Of a stretch of DNA of 64,000 bases, positions 53,091-62,858 are shown in pieces. A model generated the notes under the pieces. It was not told the origin of the DNA. It ran no database searches and saw nothing but the letters and a program-made list of their open reading frames with translations. The stretch comes from Mycolicibacterium alvei (GTDB lineage Bacteria; Actinomycetota; Actinomycetes; Mycobacteriales; Mycobacteriaceae). The position numbers and the translations under genes are program-made. Where the stretch lies: the NCBI RefSeq assembly GCF_010727325.1, contig NZ_AP022565.1, positions 806,001-870,000 of the forward strand, written 5' to 3'. Every line of letters begins with the position of its first letter. Within the stretch, counting starts at the first letter, position 1.

Positions 53091-54233
53091 GTGGCTGACC
53101 CGCTCTGGCTTCCCGAAGTCGTCGACACCCTCGTGGACATGGACCTCGTTGACCTCGACAGCGTCGGCCCCTGGCCCGGTGATCCAGAAGACGCCGATAT
53201 CTACGAGCCGGACTGGACGCAGATCCATCCAAATGACCGAATGGCCGATTCGCCGCTTGATGACTTACCGATCGGGCAGTCTGCGGTCATCGACGAAGTC
53301 CGCAAGCGCGCCAGCGGCGGGTTCCTGGTTCCGCCGCGTGATGTCTTGGACGCGCTCGCTTGGTACACGCCGATTCACTATTTCGGCCTCGGCTCGGCCA
53401 TTTACATTCGGGAGTCGGCCGTCTTCGACGTCGCCGTAGCCATCCTCAACCGACTGCCTGAGCCCGAACGCGGGCAACCGGCCAACGTCATGGGTGCGTG
53501 CCGAGCAGCCATGTCGGTGCTCTACCTACATGAGGCGTACCACCACAAGATCGAATCGTTGGCAATCCGATTCGAAATGGTGGAGCGGACACGGCGCTAC
53601 CTCCCCTACTCCAAGGGGGTATTCATCCCGCTCATCAAGCAGGGATCTGATGACGTGCTCGAAGAATCGCTCGCGTGCGCGGAGATGTATCGCCGTTTCA
53701 AGAAAGAAGATCTCTACCGCCGAGGAGTCGCCAAGGTTGTCCGGGATGCGACCATCGCGATGCTTCCGGAGTGGTTTCGTGCCCTTCCGCCCAGCTACCG
53801 CGAAGCTGGCCGCTACCTCCATGACCGGACATTCGACTACGCGCAACGGGCGCTGATGAGCCAAGTGCACGAAGCAGCCGTTTCGCCCATACGGGCGGCC
53901 AGCGAGTGGAACCTGGCCCCGCACCTGCGTCGTGGTCTGTTCGACTGCCAGCGCATCACACACGTGCTCGTCCCGAAGGGCGAGCAACCGATCCTGCCCT
54001 GGATCGGCCACGCTCCTGCGCTTCCCTCCGTGAGCAGTCGAAAAGCCATCCGCCACCTGGAAGAACTCGGGTGGAAGGTTGAGCCTGGTCGCGGCAAAGG
54101 TTCGCACATTCGTCTCAAACATGTTGGGAAGCAATCACTCACGATCCCCGGCAATCGCGAGTCGCTCTCGCCGGTCGTGTTGAAGTCGGTCGCCCAAGCA
54201 CTAGGTGTGCGTCTCGGCGATCTGGCTTTCTAG
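53091..54233 (+). CDS. HExxH metallopeptidase-like domain fused to HicA-like domain
   Basis: 380 residues from GTG 53091 (AGGA seven nt upstream); ATG 53070 is an alternative. Near residue 147 LYLHEAYHHKIESLAIRFE shows a zincin-type HExxH. Residues about 312-375, SRKAIRHLEELGWKVEPGRG and KGSHIRLKHVGKQSLTIPGN then VVLKSVAQALGV, match the HicA double-stranded-RNA-binding-like fold including its catalytic His in GSH. HicA toxins cleave mRNA. No HicB partner is adjacent. Divergently transcribed from drmD across a short shared promoter region, so it may be a DISARM-linked regulator or effector. Confidence 0.65.
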   Translation: MADPLWLPEVVDTLVDMDLVDLDSVGPWPGDPEDADIYEPDWTQIHPNDRMADSPLDDLPIGQSAVIDEVRKRASGGFLVPPRDVLDALAWYTPIHYFGLGSAIYIRESAVFDVAVAILNRLPEPERGQPANVMGACRAAMSVLYLHEAYHHKIESLAIRFEMVERTRRYLPYSKGVFIPLIKQGSDDVLEESLACAEMYRRFKKEDLYRRGVAKVVRDATIAMLPEWFRALPPSYREAGRYLHDRTFDYAQRALMSQVHEAAVSPIRAASEWNLAPHLRRGLFDCQRITHVLVPKGEQPILPWIGHAPALPSVSSRKAIRHLEELGWKVEPGRGKGSHIRLKHVGKQSLTIPGNRESLSPVVLKSVAQALGVRLGDLAF

Positions 54234-54447
54234 CGGCTAACCGCAACCCCTCGGACGACAACCCGGCGAGAAAGACAGCTGCGCAGGTATGCCCACGCCG
54301 GGGGCACGTGGCCGGCCTGCCCTGACGTCGCGGCGGCAGAGCAACCAGGCAGAAACCAACTAGTTAGGTCAGCGCTCGTGATCAATGCTGTCGCGGTCGA
54401 CCGAACACTGCCCGCTCGTGGTAGTTGCTCGACGCTAGTGTGAGGGA

Positions 54448-55080
54448 ATGGATCCACTGGAATTGGTCCCGCTCCTCGGTGCGCTCGGTGCCGGGTCCGT
54501 GATCGGCAACTGGTTCGGCGGGGGCCGCTCACGTCGGGAGGTGCGTAGCGGGATTCTCAGAGCCATCGCCACGACGGAGACAAAGCGATGGGCGACCGAT
54601 CCTGATTCAACCGACTTTGGAGATTTCATCACGGCGGTCCGCGACTTGGAGACGGCCGCCCTTGTCGCTCGAATCCCGAGGTTAGCCGTGCGCCATTACG
54701 TCGTGCTTGCCCATGCGGCCCGCCAACTCAGTGACGACGGGGTGGACTATTTTCGGGACGAGAACGATTTCTGGGGTCCTATCGATGGCTACTTCGACAC
54801 ACTGGTCCGAGATTCAGCCGATGTCCTCACCCGGCTAGCTTGGCGTCCATGGTGGACGCGGCTAGGGCTGCGTTTGGATCTGAGGAATCTACGTACTCGA
54901 GCGCTGGAGTTTGACGATCAGAGGCTCCAACGGAGGCTTGCGGGTGCCCAAAAAGCCTACGGGGCTCTGCCGGGAAAACTCGGTCAGCTACCCGGTGTCA
55001 AGGATCCTCCGCAGTTCGTCGTGCCGTCCAAAAACACGATTGAAGCCTCCAAGAACGAGACTCAAGTCGGTGGCGGTTAG
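54448..55080 (+). CDS. Membrane-anchored hypothetical protein next to Gabija
   Basis: 210 residues from ATG 54448 with GAGGGA upstream. The N-terminal segment LELVPLLGALGAGSVIGNWF is a single membrane anchor. The rest is helical and soluble, with many Arg/Asp (RDLETAALVARIPRLAVRHY, RLGLRLDLRNLRTRALEFDD). Not recognised. It ends 55 nt before gajA on the same strand and could be co-transcribed with it. Confidence 0.6.
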   Translation: MDPLELVPLLGALGAGSVIGNWFGGGRSRREVRSGILRAIATTETKRWATDPDSTDFGDFITAVRDLETAALVARIPRLAVRHYVVLAHAARQLSDDGVDYFRDENDFWGPIDGYFDTLVRDSADVLTRLAWRPWWTRLGLRLDLRNLRTRALEFDDQRLQRRLAGAQKAYGALPGKLGQLPGVKDPPQFVVPSKNTIEASKNETQVGGG

Positions 55081-55131
55081 CCCGGTTCGGCGGTGGCTGC
55101 AAAGTGTTGCACCATCAGACCGATAAGTTAA

Positions 55132-55150
55132 CCCAATGTCTGACATTGGG
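55132..55150. promoter_or_regulatory. Palindrome spanning the gajA start codon
   Basis: CCCAATGTC-t-GACATTGGG: perfect 9-bp arms around one base, with the gajA ATG inside the left arm. Could be an operator or an mRNA hairpin hiding the start codon. Confidence 0.5.
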
Positions 55151-56962
55151 GTCGCGCCCTCTGATCAATCTGTCGATCCCATCGATCACACCACTGCTCC
55201 GTTCAACCCTGCGACAGGATTTGCACCGCTGTATGTCGAGCGACTGCATGTGCATTTGTTTCGTGGGATCGACCAGTGCGACATCGAGTTCGAACCCGAC
55301 GTGACAATTCTCGCGGGTCGAAACAATTCAGGTAAGTCACGAATCCTGGCCGCCCTGAACCTCGCTCTGGGAGGCCGTGCAGCAGAGGCCGACGATTTCA
55401 CCGTCGGCGAGTCGGCAGAACCGTACATCGACATCGTGCTGGCCCCACCGCCTCCGGTTGGTAAGCAGCCCGATGACGCCTTCAGCGACAGCGTCGGGCG
55501 GCGCCTGGGCACCGGTGTGCAGACCCTGCAAGAGGAGCCGCTACGTGAACGGTTCGCCTGGCGAACCTACGTGCGCCACTCAGCGGAGGGTTCCGGCGCC
55601 TTTACTGAGACCCGCCTGCTGACGTTCGATGTGACTAATCGACGGTGGACGGAACGGACCGATGCGCCAGGCCTACGGGCCGATCAGCGTGGATTGTTCG
55701 CGGTGGACCTCATAGACACGCGGCGTGACCTGGTGGAGGAGCTGGGGCGTCGTGGGTCAACGATACGCAAGATTCTCAGCGACCTGGAAGTGGATGAGGC
55801 GAGTCGCCAAACACTCGAAGGTGAACTGAACGCACTGGGGGCCACGATCGTTGCTGGCAGCGCAACGCTTACATCAGTGCGCCAAGCCCTCGAGGGATTA
55901 CATCAGCTGATCGGGAGCATGGGCGTGCCGCACCTTAATCCGTTGCCCGTCACTCTCGAAGAACTCGCCCGTTCGGTCTCCGTTGACCTGGATACAGGAT
56001 CGGGCGCACTTCCGATCCGAATGCACGGCGCGGGATCACGTAGTTTAGCATCGCTGCAGGTCCAGGGCGTTCTCTATGATCGTCGACTCGGCAAGGACGG
56101 ATCATCCCTCCAACCGCACCCGGTGACGCTGGTCGAGGAACCAGAAGCACATCTGCACCCACAGGCGTCGCTGGAACTGAGCAGCCTACTCACAGCTCTG
56201 CGGGGCCAGAAAATTGTGTCTACTCACTCCGCACAGCTCGTCACAGCGGTGTCTCCCCGCTGTATCCGACTGTTACGCAACGATACCCAGACTTTGCGCA
56301 TAGTTGATCTCGGACCTGCGGCCACCGCAGCTGACGCGCCGCACCGGGCGCTCCGCCCTGACCTGCACACCGCAGAGATGGAGACCCTTAAGCGGCTGGT
56401 CGAACGGCCGTTCGGGGAACTTGTCTTCGCCAGCGCGGTCATCATCGGGGACGGTGCGACTGAACGCGCGTTCCTACCGGTAGCAGTCCGTCATGCACTC
56501 GGTCATCGAGCGCACGGCATCTGCGTGATCGACCCTGAAAGCTTGACCAGCCCACTCGCAACTTCAGCCGTCAAGTTCGCGATGCTGACCGCCACGCCTT
56601 GGGTGCTCTTCGCAGACAGCGATCCTGCCGGAAAGGCTGCCGCGATGGCGCTGAGCAACGATCACGGCGATGGTGACGCAACTCGTCTCGTCTGGATATA
56701 CGGAGTTAACGACGAAGGCCATCCGATACCAGGCGCGTTTGAGACTATGATGGCAACGTTTGACCCTGAATTATGTTGGGCGGCCTGCGATGATGTCCGT
56801 CCTGATATCAATCATGGACTTCCTCTGCTGAAAGCTCTGAAAAAAGTTAAGGGCAGCGTCGGTGTGGCGCTGGCGCACAGGCTGATCCAGAAATACCCTG
56901 ACAGCGCGCTCTGGCCCGATTCGCTGAAGGTGCTCCTTGAGCGCCTGCGACAGGAGTTGTGA
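55136..56962 (+). CDS. gajA: Gabija nuclease GajA (OLD-family ATPase-TOPRIM)
   Basis: 608 residues from ATG 55136. ABC-type ATPase head: Walker A LAGRNNSGKSRILAALNL near residue 61, signature/Walker B region VTLVEEPEAHLHPQASLEL near 332. The TOPRIM domain follows: VIIGDGATERAFLPVAV near 438 (Glu) and LFADSDPAGKAA near 494 (DxD). In Gabija, GajA is a sequence-specific nicking endonuclease held off by nucleotides and activated when phage depletes NTPs. Length and pairing with a UvrD-like helicase gene support Gabija over a lone OLD protein. Confidence 0.88.
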   Translation: MSDIGVAPSDQSVDPIDHTTAPFNPATGFAPLYVERLHVHLFRGIDQCDIEFEPDVTILAGRNNSGKSRILAALNLALGGRAAEADDFTVGESAEPYIDIVLAPPPPVGKQPDDAFSDSVGRRLGTGVQTLQEEPLRERFAWRTYVRHSAEGSGAFTETRLLTFDVTNRRWTERTDAPGLRADQRGLFAVDLIDTRRDLVEELGRRGSTIRKILSDLEVDEASRQTLEGELNALGATIVAGSATLTSVRQALEGLHQLIGSMGVPHLNPLPVTLEELARSVSVDLDTGSGALPIRMHGAGSRSLASLQVQGVLYDRRLGKDGSSLQPHPVTLVEEPEAHLHPQASLELSSLLTALRGQKIVSTHSAQLVTAVSPRCIRLLRNDTQTLRIVDLGPAATAADAPHRALRPDLHTAEMETLKRLVERPFGELVFASAVIIGDGATERAFLPVAVRHALGHRAHGICVIDPESLTSPLATSAVKFAMLTATPWVLFADSDPAGKAAAMALSNDHGDGDATRLVWIYGVNDEGHPIPGAFETMMATFDPELCWAACDDVRPDINHGLPLLKALKKVKGSVGVALAHRLIQKYPDSALWPDSLKVLLERLRQEL

Positions 56963-58803
56963 TGCCACGGCCCACAAGTTCCGACAACATCGACCCACCG
57001 TTAAGCGATGAGCAGCGGGCGGTGGTGATGTCTGATGATCGGGCCATCGCCGTAATAGCGAGCGCTGGCAGCGGAAAGACCGAGGTTGTTGCTCGCCGCA
57101 CACAACGCCTGCTACAGAACTCCTGCGACGATGGCCAAAAAGTGCTGGCGCTGTCGTACACAAAGAAGGCGGCAGACGAGCTGCGAGCCCGGCTCGACGA
57201 GCGTCTGGGAGCGCTGGCAGCGAAAGTCGAGACAGACACGGTGCATGGATTCGCCCATACATTGATTCGTGAACACGGAACGAAAATTGGGCTTCCCGTC
57301 GAACCCGAGCTGTTGGTGCGCGATGAGGACCGCGTAGAACTTCTTTCTCGATGGCTGCAGGAGCAAGGCAGTACCGAGTCCGGCGACCTCGGTACAGCGT
57401 TGCACGAACTAGACTTACTTCGCGCCCGGAATCGCCGCAGCCCCCTTCTCGATGAGTGGGAGGCAGCATTGAGAAATGCTGCCTCACTTGACTATCCGTC
57501 CCTCTTATCGGCGGCACGGGAACTCTTCGAGTCGAAGTCGACACGGCGCCAGCTCTCCCGCGTTTACGCTCACCTCATTGTTGACGAAGCACAGAATCTG
57601 ACTCCGGCACAGTACGAGCTTCTCTCCGCGCTCATTGACGCACCCGGGGGTGGCAATATCATGCCGACGATGCTGGTCGGGGACGACAAACAATCAATCG
57701 TTAGCTTCGCCGGCGCGGACCCGCGGCTTATTGCCAGGTTTATCAATGACTACAAGGCAACGACATTCGGGCTCAGTACTAACTTTCGCTCGGCCACCGC
57801 GATGTCGTTGGTATCGAGTAGGATTGCCCTCGCGCTGGGGCACACACTTGTCGAGCCCGCCGAGGAAAACAGCGCCCCCGGCCTGATCACTTACCATGAG
57901 GCGCCGGACGAAGAAGCTGAAGGCAACCTTGTCGCGACGTGGATCGGTGATCTGCTCAGTAAAGGCATCCCATCGGAGGCGCTCGCTTTGTCAGACGTCC
58001 CGACGGTGCGGGCCGAGGACATCGCCGTTTTGGGAAGGTCTGCAGCCGCGCTGAGAAACACCGGAAAATCTCTTACCGCGCAAGGTATTCCCTTCGTCTC
58101 CGCCAGTGGAGCGTCTGACTGGCTGGACAGTACGTCAGCCAAAATTGTGCTCGAGATCATCGGACTGCGCAGCGCTAGTGACCACCAGTCGGTGCATTGG
58201 CAATTGGCACGGCTCCTCGACATCGATTCCGCACTGGTCACGACCATCGTCGACCTTCGAAACCAACTTCTCTGTACCGCTGACCCGGCACTACAGGCAC
58301 TCGCTCCCCTGTGTGACATCGAGGATGTTGGCGACTTCGTGGCTGCCTTGGACGATCTCGCCGTGCCCACCGCGTCGAGCACGAGTCAGTTAGCGGCGTG
58401 GCAAACGGATCTTGAGCAGCTGCGCGACTCATGGGCCGAATTCGATCAAACCGTCGATCGCGCCGGACTCACTTGGGCAGCATTCAAGTTATTCTGCTCG
58501 CGGCAGCAACGCGGCGACGACCTTGCCCCGGGCGTACGGCTGCTGACAATCCACAAATCTCAAGGTCGCGAATTCAGGGCAGTCGCGATCGTCGGACTAA
58601 ATGATGGACAACTCCCTGACTTTCGGGCCCAGACTCCCGACGAACAGCTTGCCGAACTACGCACCTTCTATGTCGCTGTGACGCGTGCGCGTCGTGCATT
58701 GCTCATCACACGTTCCAAATCAAGGTCAACCCGTTACGGCAGCCGGCGGTCAATCCCCTCCCCCTTTCTTGAATACCTGGATCTGCCAACGTCGCGGAAA
58801 TAG
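56962..58803 (+). CDS. gajB: Gabija helicase GajB (UvrD/Rep-like)
   Basis: 613 residues from ATG 56962, with AGGAG five nt upstream; the gajA TGA overlaps it (TGATG). UvrD-family motifs: AVIASAGSGKTEVV near residue 30, VLALSYTKKAADELRARL, HLIVDEAQNLTPAQYELLS near 205, LVGDDKQSIVSFAGAD, and TIHKSQGREFRAVAI near 530, then FYVAVTRARRALLIT. GajB senses or unwinds DNA termini and feeds GajA. Larger than the founding GajB, with an added middle segment. Confidence 0.88.
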   Translation: MPRPTSSDNIDPPLSDEQRAVVMSDDRAIAVIASAGSGKTEVVARRTQRLLQNSCDDGQKVLALSYTKKAADELRARLDERLGALAAKVETDTVHGFAHTLIREHGTKIGLPVEPELLVRDEDRVELLSRWLQEQGSTESGDLGTALHELDLLRARNRRSPLLDEWEAALRNAASLDYPSLLSAARELFESKSTRRQLSRVYAHLIVDEAQNLTPAQYELLSALIDAPGGGNIMPTMLVGDDKQSIVSFAGADPRLIARFINDYKATTFGLSTNFRSATAMSLVSSRIALALGHTLVEPAEENSAPGLITYHEAPDEEAEGNLVATWIGDLLSKGIPSEALALSDVPTVRAEDIAVLGRSAAALRNTGKSLTAQGIPFVSASGASDWLDSTSAKIVLEIIGLRSASDHQSVHWQLARLLDIDSALVTTIVDLRNQLLCTADPALQALAPLCDIEDVGDFVAALDDLAVPTASSTSQLAAWQTDLEQLRDSWAEFDQTVDRAGLTWAAFKLFCSRQQRGDDLAPGVRLLTIHKSQGREFRAVAIVGLNDGQLPDFRAQTPDEQLAELRTFYVAVTRARRALLITRSKSRSTRYGSRRSIPSPFLEYLDLPTSRK

Positions 58804-58869
58804 CGTTCCCTGAGAAGGCGGGGCCACGCGGAATTGTTGCTTATCCGCGTGTGCGCCGGAATGACGGTC

Positions 58870-58965
58870 GTGGCTGCTGCGGCATGGCCCGAAGACCAGC
58901 ATCCACGTCGCCAACGATTCCGCCGAGCTTCGTATCGACGTCGTGACACTTCCGGCACTCTCAAG
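58870..58965 (+). pseudogene. Possible transposase C-terminus relic
   Basis: A frame reading GPKTSIHVANDSAELRIDVV resembles the C-terminal strand region of IS481-type integrase-core transposases. It has no start and no catalytic part. It lies directly against the repeat boxes that follow. Weak evidence. Confidence 0.3.
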
Positions 58966-59215
58966 TCTTTCTGGATTCTGTCCTGCACTCTCATTTCTTC
59001 GCGGACGAATCCATTCAGATCGATCCGGAACTAATTGACAGTGGCCAGCTCACAGCACTGCCGCACTCTCAACCAGTCGCGGATCGGACATCCGATCCGG
59101 AACTAGTTGAGAACAATCCGATTCCGCTCTGCTTTCCGGAGCGGTTTTGATCCGCGGTGGCCGCTTGGTTGGCGTGCTCGCTAGGTGCATCCGCGATGAT
59201 CTGACAGCATCTCGG
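58944..59215. repeat. Array of TGAGAGT-type repeats, right copy, mixed orientation
   Basis: Boxes related to those at 18395-18615. Forward: about 59023, 59092 and 59190 (GATCCGGAACTAGTTGAGA, TCCGCGATGATCTGACAG). Reverse: about 58955, 58985 and 59065 (CACTCTCA forms). From about 59085 rightward the sequence aligns with 18390-18700, lacking one 21-bp box. No gene is supported in 58804-59329. Confidence 0.55.
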
Positions 59216-59306
59216 ACTCAGCACCTCGGCCTGTCCGTGACCACCCGGGAGCGCCGGACATGCACTCTCGCGACGGGATCGAAGCCCTCGGGATGCTCTA
59301 CATAAT

Positions 59307-59319
59307 CGTCACAGTGACG
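59307..59319. promoter_or_regulatory. 13-bp palindrome CGTCACAGTGACG, right copy
   Basis: Identical to 18663-18675 and in the same position relative to the VbhA-like gene remnant, despite surrounding divergence. This points to a selected protein-binding site. Confidence 0.5.
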
Positions 59320-59329
59320 TATCTGTGCG

Positions 59330-59562
59330 GTGTCGCTGGATGCAGCTGTCGGCGTCTGTGCGGCCGAATCATCCTCCTGTGTAGGGGTTTCCGGGTTCGG
59401 AAGCCAGCCGTCGAAGTTGTCTGGTATGCCGACGTCTGGGCAACTGGCCGAACCGGCGACGAAGTCGGAATCAGTCGCCTTGAGAGCCATTGCACGAAGT
59501 CGCCGTTAGATATCGCGCCTTCAATCATGCTGTCAACGACAGCGTCCCGTGCAGCGCGTTGT
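59330..59562 (-). pseudogene. Truncated VbhA-like gene (copy of 18713-19093)
   Basis: The frame reads VGIPDNFDGWLPNPETPTQED, paralleling APDNFDDPFPEPENPAQEG of the intact gene. A short stretch at 59525-59560 matches its middle (SMLADAIPD region of the intact copy), with the DNA between shortened. Homology stops at about 59560, where alcohol dehydrogenase sequence begins. No start remains. Confidence 0.65.
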
Positions 59563-60045
59563 TGTGGCCGATTGCTCGGTGATCATCGCGGTGGACCGGA
59601 ACGCGCAGCGCCTGGAGCTGGCCAAGGAACTCGGCGCCACGCACACCGTCCTCGCCGAGACCGGCAATCCAGCGGAGGAAGTACGCAGGATCACCGGGAG
59701 GGGCGTTCAGTATGCGGTGGAGACCACCGGCGTTCCGTCCGTATTCACCACAATGACGGAGTCGCTCGCTCCCCGTGGCGTGGCAGGCGTATTGGGTGCG
59801 GCAGCACTGGGTACCAGCGCCTCGCTGGACATCGGGTCGCTGCTGCCGATGGGATCACCATCAAAATGATCACTGAGGGCGATTCCGTCCCGTCGGTGTT
59901 CATCCCTCAGCTCATCGAACTGCACCGGTCCGGCCGGTTCCCGTTTGATCGACTGATCAAGACCTACTCATTCGACCGCATCAACGAAGCCTTCGAGGAC
60001 TCCGCCAACGGAAGCACCCTGAAGCCGGTCGTGCTCTTCACCTGA
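59563..60045 (+). pseudogene. Zinc-type alcohol dehydrogenase, 3' fragment with frameshift
   Basis: About 160 residues of an NAD-dependent benzyl/aryl-alcohol-type dehydrogenase: CSVIIAVDRNAQRLELAKEL, GATHTVLAETGNPAEEVRRI, then SLLPMG. A 1-nt deletion near 59853 shifts the frame, which resumes ITIKMITEGDSVPSVFIPQL and RINEAFEDSANGSTLKPVVL to TGA 60043-60045. The N-terminal half (zinc ligands and most of the Rossmann fold) is absent and not found at the other island edge. Confidence 0.88.
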
Positions 60046-60097
60046 CTGATGGTGTTCCGGGCATCGCTCGATTTGCCCTGGTTTGTAGGCTTCGAAC

Positions 60098-61906
60098 ATG
60101 CCGTTCAATGCCGGTGACGTCTTTGCCGGGTACACCATTCAGCGGCTCCTCGGCGCCGGTGGCATGGGCGAGGTCTACCTGGCCCAGCATCCGCGCCTTC
60201 CCCGTCTGGATGCGCTCAAGATCCTTTCGGTGAACACCACGCGCGATGATGAGTTCCGCGCCCGGTTCACCCGAGAGGCGGAGTTGGCCGCAACGTTGTG
60301 GCATCCGCACATCATCGGGGTGCACGATCGTGGAGAGTTCGACGGCCGGTTGTGGATCTCGATGGACTATGTCGAGGGCACCGACGCCAAGCACTTGATC
60401 GAGCAGCACCCGACGGGGATGCCCATCCAGGATGTGGTGGAGATCGTGACGGCCGTCGCCGAAGCCCTCGACGTCGCGCATGAACGGAACCTGCTGCACC
60501 GCGATGTCAAACCGGCCAACATCCTGGTCACCCCGCCGTCGGGAAGTGCCCGGCGACGCATACTGCTCACCGATTTCGGCATCGCCCGGGAAGCCGACGA
60601 CACGAGTGGCCTCACCGAGACCGACGTGGCCATCGGTACCGTCGCGTATGTAGCGCCAGAACAGCTCACCGGGAAGACTCTCGACGGCCGAGCAGACCAG
60701 TACGCCCTGGCTGCGACCGCTTTCCATTTGCTGACCGGTACGCCTCTCTTCGACGACGCCAATCGCATCGTCCTGGCCGGCAACCACCTCTACACACCTC
60801 CTCCCCAGCTGTCCGAGCGGCGTGCCGACCTCGCGCATCTCGACGCCGTCATGGCGAAGGCGCTCGCGAAGCAACCCGATAAGCGCTACGCGCGGTGCCT
60901 GGACTTCGCCCGCGCGCTGGGCGGAAGTACTGACCTGTCGACCGCGCCCGAACCGGTGCCGGTGCAGAATCCGGAGCCAACGCCGCGTGATGCAGGTGGG
61001 CACACCGCCCCGTTGGAGACCCCCGACCACCGCGCGCGGAGCAGCTCATCGGAGACCAAGCGGTTGGCCATGCTGACAATCCTGGGCACTGCCCAGGGGG
61101 TGCAGAAGCAACCGTCCGGACCTGACGGCGACGAGGAGGTCTGGACGTTCCGTGTGGAGCGATACGAGTCGACCGGTGAAGCGCACACCGTCGTGCCGGT
61201 CGAGCTACGCGGCAATTCCATTACGGGCGAACTCTCCGACGGGGATGTGGTGGAGGTCAGCGGCCCCTGGGATGACCGAACGCTGTTCGCCGACTCGGTG
61301 GTCAATCACTCGGCCGGGACGCGCGGGCGCCGCCGCGCCCTGGCGTCCCGTCCCGTGCGCATCACCTTGATACTGGCCGTGATCGCGACGACCGTTGCCG
61401 CGTCCGTTCTTCTCATTCGCGGTTCGGGCTCCTCGTCGCACAGCAGTCCGGGACCAATCGTGACGCCCACGAGTGCGACGGTGTTCTCCCCCGGCGGTGC
61501 ACCAGACCATCCGGACCAGGCGGGTCTGGCCATCGACGGCAACCCCGATACGTCATGGCCCACCGACATCTACCAAGATGCCGCACCGTTTCCGGCCTTC
61601 AAAGAAGGCGTCGGCCTGCTACTTCACCTCCCGTCGCCGGCCGCCTTGAGCGAGGTGACGATCGACGTGCCGAGCACCGGAACAGAGGTCCAGGTTCGTG
61701 CGGCCGACAGTGCCCACCCGAACAGCCTTTCCGACACCACCGAGCTGACGCCGAACATGGTGTTGCAGCCGGGGGAAAACACCATCACCGTCGACAATGA
61801 GACGGAAACCTCGAATGTGGTGGTGTGGATTTCGAAGTTGGGCACCCTCGACGGGCAGAGCCGCACGAGCATTTCAGAGATCATGCTGCGGGCCACAGGC
61901 GATTGA
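60098..61906 (+). CDS. PknB-type transmembrane Ser/Thr protein kinase
   Basis: 602 residues from ATG 60098. Kinase domain residues about 12-270: [14 protein letters not shown] (P-loop), [11 protein letters not shown] near residue 134, [20 protein letters not shown] with the activation loop, and [20 protein letters not shown] juxtamembrane region and a small beta domain ([20 protein letters not shown]) precede one membrane helix near 420-445 ([19 protein letters not shown]). The extracellular part, [20 protein letters not shown] then [11 protein letters not shown], resembles a discoidin-type carbohydrate-binding fold. Senses an external ligand and phosphorylates cytosolic targets; not one of the PASTA kinases. 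Confidence 0.9.
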   Translation: MPFNAGDVFAGYTIQRLLGAGGMGEVYLAQHPRLPRLDALKILSVNTTRDDEFRARFTREAELAATLWHPHIIGVHDRGEFDGRLWISMDYVEGTDAKHLIEQHPTGMPIQDVVEIVTAVAEALDVAHERNLLHRDVKPANILVTPPSGSARRRILLTDFGIAREADDTSGLTETDVAIGTVAYVAPEQLTGKTLDGRADQYALAATAFHLLTGTPLFDDANRIVLAGNHLYTPPPQLSERRADLAHLDAVMAKALAKQPDKRYARCLDFARALGGSTDLSTAPEPVPVQNPEPTPRDAGGHTAPLETPDHRARSSSSETKRLAMLTILGTAQGVQKQPSGPDGDEEVWTFRVERYESTGEAHTVVPVELRGNSITGELSDGDVVEVSGPWDDRTLFADSVVNHSAGTRGRRRALASRPVRITLILAVIATTVAASVLLIRGSGSSSHSSPGPIVTPTSATVFSPGGAPDHPDQAGLAIDGNPDTSWPTDIYQDAAPFPAFKEGVGLLLHLPSPAALSEVTIDVPSTGTEVQVRAADSAHPNSLSDTTELTPNMVLQPGENTITVDNETETSNVVVWISKLGTLDGQSRTSISEIMLRATGD

Positions 61907-62526
61907 TCGGCGGCTGCGTGGCTCCGTTGGCCGACGCCGCCCAGATCACAATGCACGCCGCCACCGAATCCGTTTCCCAGCGACATGACGCCGGCCGCTG
62001 CGCGCACGGAGGTACTCGACAGAATGGGACATTAGTGGGTGGTGCAGGCGGCCGCGCCACGAGCCGGGTCAGCGACAGCACTGAGTCCTCCCCGCACGAT
62101 ACGGCTTTGCTGATAGTCACCTCGGGCGATACCGAAGCGACCGCATGTGGCCGAATGTAATCGGCTGAATAGCGTTAAGCCCGCGGCGGCGGATGATCCG
62201 GCCGGGCAATCCGCCGTATGTGGCGAAGTGATGGTGCCTCAATCGGTTGGCGGAGGCCTGAAACGGGTATTACTCAACCACGGAGTTGTGTGCTGCCGGC
62301 GGCCCAGAACGCTGAGGTTCCGGTGGTTCAGAACGCAGCTGCCGGGACCGACGTCATCCTGCCTTCACGTTGTGTGCAGTGGCAACGCCCCCCAGGGTTT
62401 GCGCTCCCGCCCCGCGGCAACCCCCTGAGTTCGTCGTACCGGCTCGCCGCCGCTTAGCGATCGGAGTAACTGACCCGGGCATACCTGCCCACAAACAAAC
62501 ATCTACACCGAAACTAGGTAAATGCC
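61907..62526. other. 620-nt stretch without a supported gene
   Basis: Several short frames exist but none has family-like content or a ribosome site. No repeats or hairpins stand out. It may hold the promoter of the small membrane-protein gene that follows. Confidence 0.5.
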
Positions 62527-62706
62527 ATGATCATCGTCGGAATCATCATGATCGTTCTGGGGCTACTCCTCCCCAGTCTCGTCCCCACGTTCGCCTTCGC
62601 CCATGTCGTACTTGTCATCGGGGTCATCCTGCTGGTCGTCGGCCTGCTCATGATGCTGATGGGGCGGACGGGTCACGCCGTCGGCGGTCGACGCCACTAC
62701 TACTGA
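62527..62706 (+). CDS. DUF6131-type small membrane protein
   Basis: 59 residues from ATG 62527. Two hydrophobic helices (IIVGIIMIVLGLLLPSLV and HVVLVIGVILLVVGLLMMLM) separated by a short turn, then a basic tail GRTGHAVGGRRHYY. The tail and size match the DUF6131 mini-proteins frequent in mycobacteria, whose function is unknown. Confidence 0.8.
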   Translation: MIIVGIIMIVLGLLLPSLVPTFAFAHVVLVIGVILLVVGLLMMLMGRTGHAVGGRRHYY

Positions 62707-62858
62707 CCGACCCGCGGTCATAGCCGACGACACGGAGCCGACGGCTGCAATCAGGTCTGTGCCTGTCCCGCGCTGAGCCGCAGATGGTACGACAACGCAC
62801 TGGGGCGCAACCGATTTCACAGTCGACCTCGCGTTCCGGCAAGTCCGAAGGAGCCAAG

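Noticed and set aside
62147..62457. Overlapping 79-93-residue frames before the DUF6131 gene
   Set aside because: No start signals and no similarity; frame use is inconsistent.
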